A program made the translations under genes and the position numbers. From Axinella damicornis (taxonomy: Eukaryota > Porifera > Demospongiae > Axinellida > Axinellidae): a stretch of 64,000 bases of DNA. Numbering within the stretch: position 1 is the first letter of the stretch; every line of letters starts with the position of its first letter. The notes under the pieces were generated by a model. The model saw only the letters and a list, made by a program, of their open reading frames with translations. It was not told the DNA's origin and ran no database searches. The stretch lies in assembly GCA_963931865.1 (NCBI GenBank), contig OZ007510.1:250501-314500 (forward strand). Direction: 5' to 3'. Positions 58,601-64,000 of the stretch are shown here, in pieces.

Positions 58601-59020
58601 ATAGTTCAACTAGCAAAATCAAACAGCCATCGTTGGTAAGCTGTATGCTACTCCAGCATTAGGCGTACTAATGAGCATTGATTGTCTCCCTCTCTAGCTC
58701 TCGAGTTTAATAGCCTCAAGATCTTCTGAGAAGAGGAAAAGCAGGATTAAAGTTGGTAGGTATAAATCACACCATTATCTAGGTCTGCCAGACCAGTCTT
58801 GTTACAATTGATCTCTCCGTGTGCAGGTCTTCATAAACCAGGATCCAGGTCTTCTTTCAAGGCCCCAAGGCCCTCCAGCCCTGGCCTGAAGCAGAGCTCT
58901 CTAGCCTCATTTGTGTATGCGAGGTAATGTGCTGCTATTCTACTATATAGCCTGGCCTGGGAAGGTGAGGTGGTAACCCTCTCTTGCTCATTCTCTTTCA
59001 GGAGGCCACATATGAAATAG
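55639..59020 (+). CDS. EXO1: Exonuclease 1
   Basis: EXO1 is the 5'-3' exonuclease and flap nuclease of mismatch repair and break resection. Fifteen exons (55639-55805, 55886-56008, 56086-56209, 56296-56433, 56517-56597, 56659-56787, 56852-57030, 57111-57201, 57270-57420, 57525-57601, 57707-57819, 57894-58635, 58698-58755, 58827-58923, 59002-59020) give about 762 aa; human is 846. The XPG-N domain starts [13 protein letters not shown] with [15 protein letters not shown], followed by VMVFDGG. The XPG-I domain has [13 protein letters not shown] and [13 protein letters not shown], with the metal-binding acidic residues. The helix-hairpin-helix is [15 protein letters not shown]. The C-terminal half is disordered and Ser/Glu-rich. 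It contains SRFFAMK, like the MLH1-binding box, and ends near [16 protein letters not shown], which fits a PCNA-binding (PIP) motif. Confidence 0.93.
57462..57488. repeat. Compact hairpin of the TAGTCTCGTTCCC family
   Basis: TAGTCTCGT and ACGAGACTA arms almost touch (loop TCCCTGGGC) in EXO1 intron 9. This is the shortest member seen. Confidence 0.7.
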
Positions 59021-59665
59021 CTTCTGACAGCTTGTTTGTATATTTCACTTAGCTACATGTGTCCATTGAAAAAACCCAGTAAATCCAGTTCCTTCAGGTG
59101 ATCCATATTGAAGCATACGCATACTGTCAGCAAGCCTTGTACAAACCACCCACTACTAAGCTGCTCAGACCAGCTACTAAATAGTTGGAAATGGAGACCC
59201 TACAAGATGAGAGTACTGTACTCTAAGTATGTTCCAGAAGCTAGTATACTCATCATATCAGGACTAACGTAATCATAAACCAATAATGTCTGTAACTTTA
59301 GTTTATTGTGAGAACGCTTCATGGTACAGCAACCGATCATACTGGGTCCACCCAACCAACTGTCTGTGGTGTACCACATGATGACAGTAGTTCCTGTGTT
59401 GGCGTGTAATAATCCTTTGAGCACCAGTTTTGAGATGATCTGATGTCATGCATCAAATCGAAGTACATGTGCAGTGCATGCATGCAGTATACTATGTAGG
59501 ATTCCTTGCAGCAGTTACTGTTTTACTGAATGTTCACAATGACTTTAGCAAGCTTCCTCAATGGCTTCAAGAATCCTGAACAGTAGAAATAACATCCCAA
59601 ACTTACATGAGGGAGTTCTTAACAGCAAGTACTACAATGTAGTCATGGCAATACAGCCACCATTC
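59021..59665. other. Region between convergent EXO1 and legumain stops
   Basis: 645 bases that should hold both 3' UTRs. No ORF with homology and no repeat element was recognised. Confidence 0.4.
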
Positions 59666-62600
59666 TCACAATTGTGCATCCACTCCTGCCTCACAGAGGT
59701 TGGATAGGGCGTATACATGACGTAGAGCATAGTCCACCTGAGATGATGAATGACATTATTAGTGGCCTCGTTCCCAGGCCTCGCCGCTAGTACCATAGTG
59801 TGGACTAGAGCTCTTGCATACCTCACTAAACTTGAAGCATTTGACAGCAAACCTCCTGACTGCTGGTTTGTAGCAGTCGAACTTGGTTGGCTTAGCTGGC
59901 TTGCCCAGGATGGAGTCTGCCATGCCCGTCTTACCACCCAGAGCCTTGCGCACTATGTCCTCCATCGTGGAGCGAACTCTCGCACGCAACTGCAGGAAGA
60001 CAGGAACCCAGACATAGTAGTACCATATAACAAAGTGCTTACTAACTCCCATCCTTGAGGAATAATTATAGTGGATCATTAAGCCTGCTGGACTTGTGCA
60101 AGGATTCATCAAGGAAATACAAGCAGCTGGCAAGATTAGATATGTTGTCCAGTTACTTACCAAGAGCTCCTCCATGAGTTGTTGCTCATGCTTCTTCTTC
60201 AGCCAGTAGTCAGTAGTGCCATGGACCTTGTGCATCAGCACCGCAATAGGGACATCCCCTGATGGGACGGCATCCAGCTGATATCTGGGGGAGACCTGCA
60301 CACACGAAACAGAGACGTGTATATACAGGCATCATTGTAATGGCTAGCACATTTTGAGTGACCTTTGAAGGTTGTTTGTTAGTAAGCTTTTCTAGTATTT
60401 CAAACTACTTGATGTGAGTAGGAGCACGGTACGTCATCTACCACATGACATGGTTAAGTATGCACATCTAATGGCCACGGAATTTGCCAACAAATGAGCC
60501 AAATGTTCTTAATTTTCATGGTATGGTGAAGATCTGGAGTCACATTTCATACCATGGTCACATTTCTGGGTGAACTGCTCTTGGATCCCATGAACACCTG
60601 CAGTAGCTCATCATCAATTTCCTATGCATGGGTGCAGTTGGATTTGGGTAGCTTGAGTTTGTTATCATAGCGGCCAGGAGCCCATAATGGCTCCTGTAGC
60701 GGCACACTGACCAGATCACCATACTGCATGACATGACTAGTGTTGGTCTTGTGCTTCACAATCTGGTACTGCCGCTCCAGTGTCTCTGTAGCTGTCCCAT
60801 CCTACACAAGTTGTAGAGATAATGCGGTTGAAGTAGTGTCAGTAAGGATGCATGCTAACTAAGGCTGTCTGTTATCACTGACTGAGTCCACATTTTCCAT
60901 CCAGTTGACACTGTAGCAGTCTCCGAGGTAAGTCTCCAGCTCTGGATCATAGTAGCAGGCATAGGACGACTCCTCAGGGTTGGCTGCTGTTGTTGCATAC
61001 ACTACAGAGGAATACAAACACTCTGATAGGATGACTCATGCAGTCTAGCTTATGCACTACAGAGGAATACAAACACTCTGATAGGATGACTCATGCAGGC
61101 TAGCTTATGCACTACAGAGGAATACAAACACTGATAGGATGACTCATGCAGTCTAGCTTATGCACTACAGAGGAATACAAACACTCTGATAGGATGACTC
61201 ACGCAGTCTAGCTTATGCACTACAGAGGAATACAAACACTCTGATAGGATGACTCATGCAGTCTAGCTTATGCACTACAGAGGAATACAAACACTCTGAT
61301 AGGATGACTCATGCAGTCTAGCTTATGCACTACAGAGGAATACAAACACTCTGATAGGATGACTCATGCAGTCTAGCTTATGCACTACAGAGGAATACAA
61401 ACACTCTGATAGGATGACTCATGCAGGCTGGCCTAGCTCTGCTGTTGTTGCATGTACTAGGGAAGATTTTATATGAAGAGAAAGCAGAAACATCGCTGTC
61501 TGATAAAACAGTCACTGTTGCATGGCTGACTAAAACAATATTTGCATGAGACAGGACCAACTGCTCCATGGTTTGCATGGGTTGTTTCATTACATGTTTA
61601 TTGGATCTACTGTCATGAACTCTGATAGGAGTATGTCAAGAGATTGCATGAGTAATACATTTATGGCCATGGATGTTTTTAACCACCATGCAGCATTGGA
61701 TCCTGGATTTTTGCGGTGGGTTAATTTCTCACACTCTTGTGTTCCCTATTATATCAAAGTGCTACATTTGTATCTATAGCTACCTATACACTGGATGCTT
61801 CATGACCTTACTCTCTTGCACTCACCATTAATGTCACTGGGAAGTTTGTCATCAAACATGGATCCAGATTCACATGCCTCAATGTACACTACCATCTGCT
61901 TGAACTTGTTCCCGGAATGCATGTTCTGTATGGCATCATTTAACTGCTCAGCAGTCATCTATAATATTTGGAAGTACAATGCCGAATGAAGAGGGGTACC
62001 GTAGACTAAAGTCAAAGAAACATTACCTCATCGTCAGGAAAGGCCACAAATCCCGGAGCTCCATGATCAGCAAAGTACACAAACACGTAGTCGTTTGGGC
62101 CACTGTGGGGATTAACCTCACTCATGACACAGCTCCCAACTTGCATGTTTATTGTACTAATGCAAAGTGTGTTCATATCTCGCCCACCTCCTGATAACCT
62201 TGCCACTGCCTATCCCAGACATAGCCTCAGCATTGCCTTGTAGAATGTTCAGGAAGTTCCCCGGAGTCACAGCCTAGTTTTGTATATATAACGTGCATGC
62301 ATATGCAATGAGGATGTTTACACATTCTTGTGCCCGCACGGTACCACAGTTTAGTCTATCAGTGTCCGAACCTCTTCAGTATAGTCATGGGGAACTCCAG
62401 GATACACATTGGGGCCATTCATCTGAAGAGGAAGAGATGCTTGTTGTTGGAAACCAGTAAACTAACAAAGTAATTAGCTACCTTGTATACAAAACTATAG
62501 GCTTACAGTAATTCCCAATTACAAAACTAGGCTTACAGTAATTCCCAATTACAAAACTAGGCCCAGGCTCGGTAATTACCTCGAGCGCCTGGGAACTAGG

Positions 62601-63262
62601 TTGTGATTCCAGGGAATTTCTCACAAGGTATAATATTATAGCTCTGCACTCACATGATTTATGATTACCCCCTTATCAGGATTCCTATGTAAGAGAGCAA
62701 CATACCAGTAAGTCTTCTGACAATAGACCACCACTGACTAAATAGCACTCACTCTGAGTTGTAGGCGATGTCATTGTACATCATGACTACAATATTCTCA
62801 TCTGGAACGCCATGCTGGTGGAGGATCTGATAGGCATGGCACACGTCAGCCTAGAGAGAGAGCTGAGTTCAATCATGACTATAGCTAGTTGAACGTGCAT
62901 TACAATGCCCAACCGTGATTTATGGCTCATGAGTCGCTGTATACAATGGTTGTGCGGAGCAAAAACTGCATGGCCTTCGAGTAAAGTGCGCGATCGCGAA
63001 GTTATTCACGATATAGTAAGTGGAGTGTACATGCCAGTCCATGTAGCCTTTGACATTGAGTCTTGTCTGTGTCTAATAACTCTACCTCTATAGAACACAA
63101 AGTAAATACCTGGTGGCGATAGTTCATCCAGGTGTTCGAACCGGCGACGAGCAGTGCATGAATACTTCCGCCGTCCGTGCGGTTTAGCCGCGGGGTCTCC
63201 TGGGCTCGGACGCCAGCAGCACTCGCACAGAAGAACAACGTCGCTACTGATAGCACATACAT
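59666..63262 (-). CDS. LGMN: Legumain (asparaginyl endopeptidase)
   Basis: Legumain is a lysosomal C13 cysteine protease that cuts after asparagine. Thirteen exons (63262-63110, 62850-62753, 62684-62654, 62422-62372, 62273-62188, 62102-62027, 61958-61826, 61001-60883, 60801-60712, 60621-60562, 60295-60161, 59989-59822, 59737-59666) give about 423 aa; human is 433. A signal peptide ([20 protein letters not shown]) precedes the caspase-like core: [51 protein letters not shown] (catalytic His), [13 protein letters not shown] (catalytic Cys) and [17 protein letters not shown]. The C-terminal prodomain has [16 protein letters not shown] and [14 protein letters not shown], with its conserved cysteines. 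Exon 10 ([12 protein letters not shown]) was placed by phase and by likeness to the human linker. A 55-base tandem repeat sits against the exon 8 acceptor. Confidence 0.93.
61001..61430. repeat. 55-bp tandem repeat at the legumain exon 8 acceptor
   Basis: About eight units of ACTACAGAGGAATACAAACA followed by CTCTGATAGGATGACTCATG and CAGTCTAGCTTATGC. On the gene strand each unit contains CCTCTGTAG, the same acceptor sequence that precedes exon 8, so the acceptor is multiplied along the intron. Confidence 0.93.
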
Positions 63263-64000
63263 TGTGGGAGAGTTTCGCAAAATGTGAAAATGGATCTCGT
63301 AGAATTTGTTATATGCTACCTCAGAGGGGGCGCCCCTGGGACTTCTTTGTGCGGTATTGGTGTCAGGCTACTGTTTGTCGTGTCGTAACTCGCATGCTAG
63401 TATATTAGGCGATATTTTGTACCCTTGTGTGTGTACAAACACGGCAGACCATATTAATTTATTTCCCCCAGCAAAGATCGATGACAAAAATTAATGCACC
63501 GCGGCCCGATTAAAATAAAAATTAAAAATTAAAATTCGATCCATTCGAATAGAAATTCGAATGGTTCGAATAGAAATTCGAATAGAAATTCGAATAGAAA
63601 TTCGAACACAAATTTGAACCATTCGAACATGTGGCTAATTTTGGCGGATATGGCATAATGACGTGCTAACTAGAGTGTTGAGTGTAGCCGTACAACTTAA
63701 AGTTGTACATGTCACACAGTGTAGTGTAGTCCTAGTCTCGTTCCCAGACCCCCCTCGGAAAAATTGTGTGCCTCCCGTCGTAATTCGATTTTTGTACTCA
63801 GGTGCAGCTCTCCGCTCTCGGGGTAGTAGCGTAGAACGGCTTGGTACAGTGTCTGACATGTTCAAGCTAGACTTAGTACTGTACATGCAGCTATTTAGTG
63901 GCGCACAACTCCAATTATCACCTCGAGTGTAAACATCACACGTACGTGATTGTGTAACTGATTGAATTCCTCTTGGACGCGGCATTGCCGTACGTGTTAC
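63263..64000. other. Upstream of legumain: AT-rich repeat, no gene recognised
   Basis: The proximal part (63263-63420) should hold the legumain promoter. From about 63530 to 63625 the words ATTCGAAT and AGAAATTCGAA recur in short direct and inverted repeats. A single arm of the TAGTCTCGTTCCCAGAC hairpin family lies at 63732-63751. No ORF has recognisable homology. Confidence 0.45.

Noticed and set aside
60660..60711. Legumain exon 9 read-through to a stop ([18 protein letters not shown])
   Set aside because: It would end the protein before the C-terminal prodomain, whose exons are clearly present and in phase. A donor at 60711 and the small exon 60562-60621 restore the family sequence. It could still be a minor retained-intron form.

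Overview
This window is nuclear DNA of an animal. Nearly every gene is split into many short exons with GT-AG introns of roughly 60-150 bases. The genes are animal ones: a folate receptor, HAAO, a hyaluronidase with an EGF-like tail, AIDA, the radial-spoke protein RSPH9, and the Mediator subunits MED6 and MED9. The compact, intron-rich layout and the mix of genes would fit a sponge or another early-branching animal. That is an inference; no marker in the window fixes the species. I rebuilt gene models exon by exon by matching reading phase across splice sites. Individual boundaries may be off by a base or two.

Layout: 1-2798 holds repeats only. Then come a folate receptor-like gene (+, 2799-5109), cytosolic tryptophanyl-tRNA synthetase (-, 5313-9302), AIDA (+, 9444-11792), NAA80 (-, 12089-13545), ARMT1 (+, 13801-16533), hyaluronidase (+, 17011-18466), a GH127 glycosidase (+, 18671-21953), RSPH9 (-), an ACAP-like BAR-PH-ArfGAP protein (+), MED9 (-), a TMEM229-like membrane protein (+), HAAO (-), MED6 (+), YIPF4 (-, 53591-55539), EXO1 (+, 55639-59020) and legumain (-, 59666-63262).

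The middle of the window is present twice. Bases 21268-37927 and 38128-54062 carry the same genes in the same order and are separated by exactly 200 Ns. The second copy starts inside GH127 exon 12 and the first copy ends inside YIPF4 exon 3. The only complete GH127 lies to the left and the only complete YIPF4 to the right. This is most simply two alleles (haplotigs) placed in tandem by the assembler, so RSPH9, ACAP-like, MED9, TMEM229-like, HAAO and MED6 are probably single-copy. The two copies act as a built-in comparison: exons agree and keep frame, while introns and tandem repeats differ.

Most genes alternate strand. Six divergent pairs have starts only about 95-255 bases apart, which suggests shared bidirectional promoters. 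Several convergent pairs have stops about 100-300 bases apart. The extra DNA is mostly in introns: many minisatellites, long C/G homopolymers, CA repeats, and a dispersed family of short hairpins whose arms read like CCTCGTTCCCAGGC. I found no operon-like unit, CRISPR array, tRNA, rRNA or intact transposon gene.
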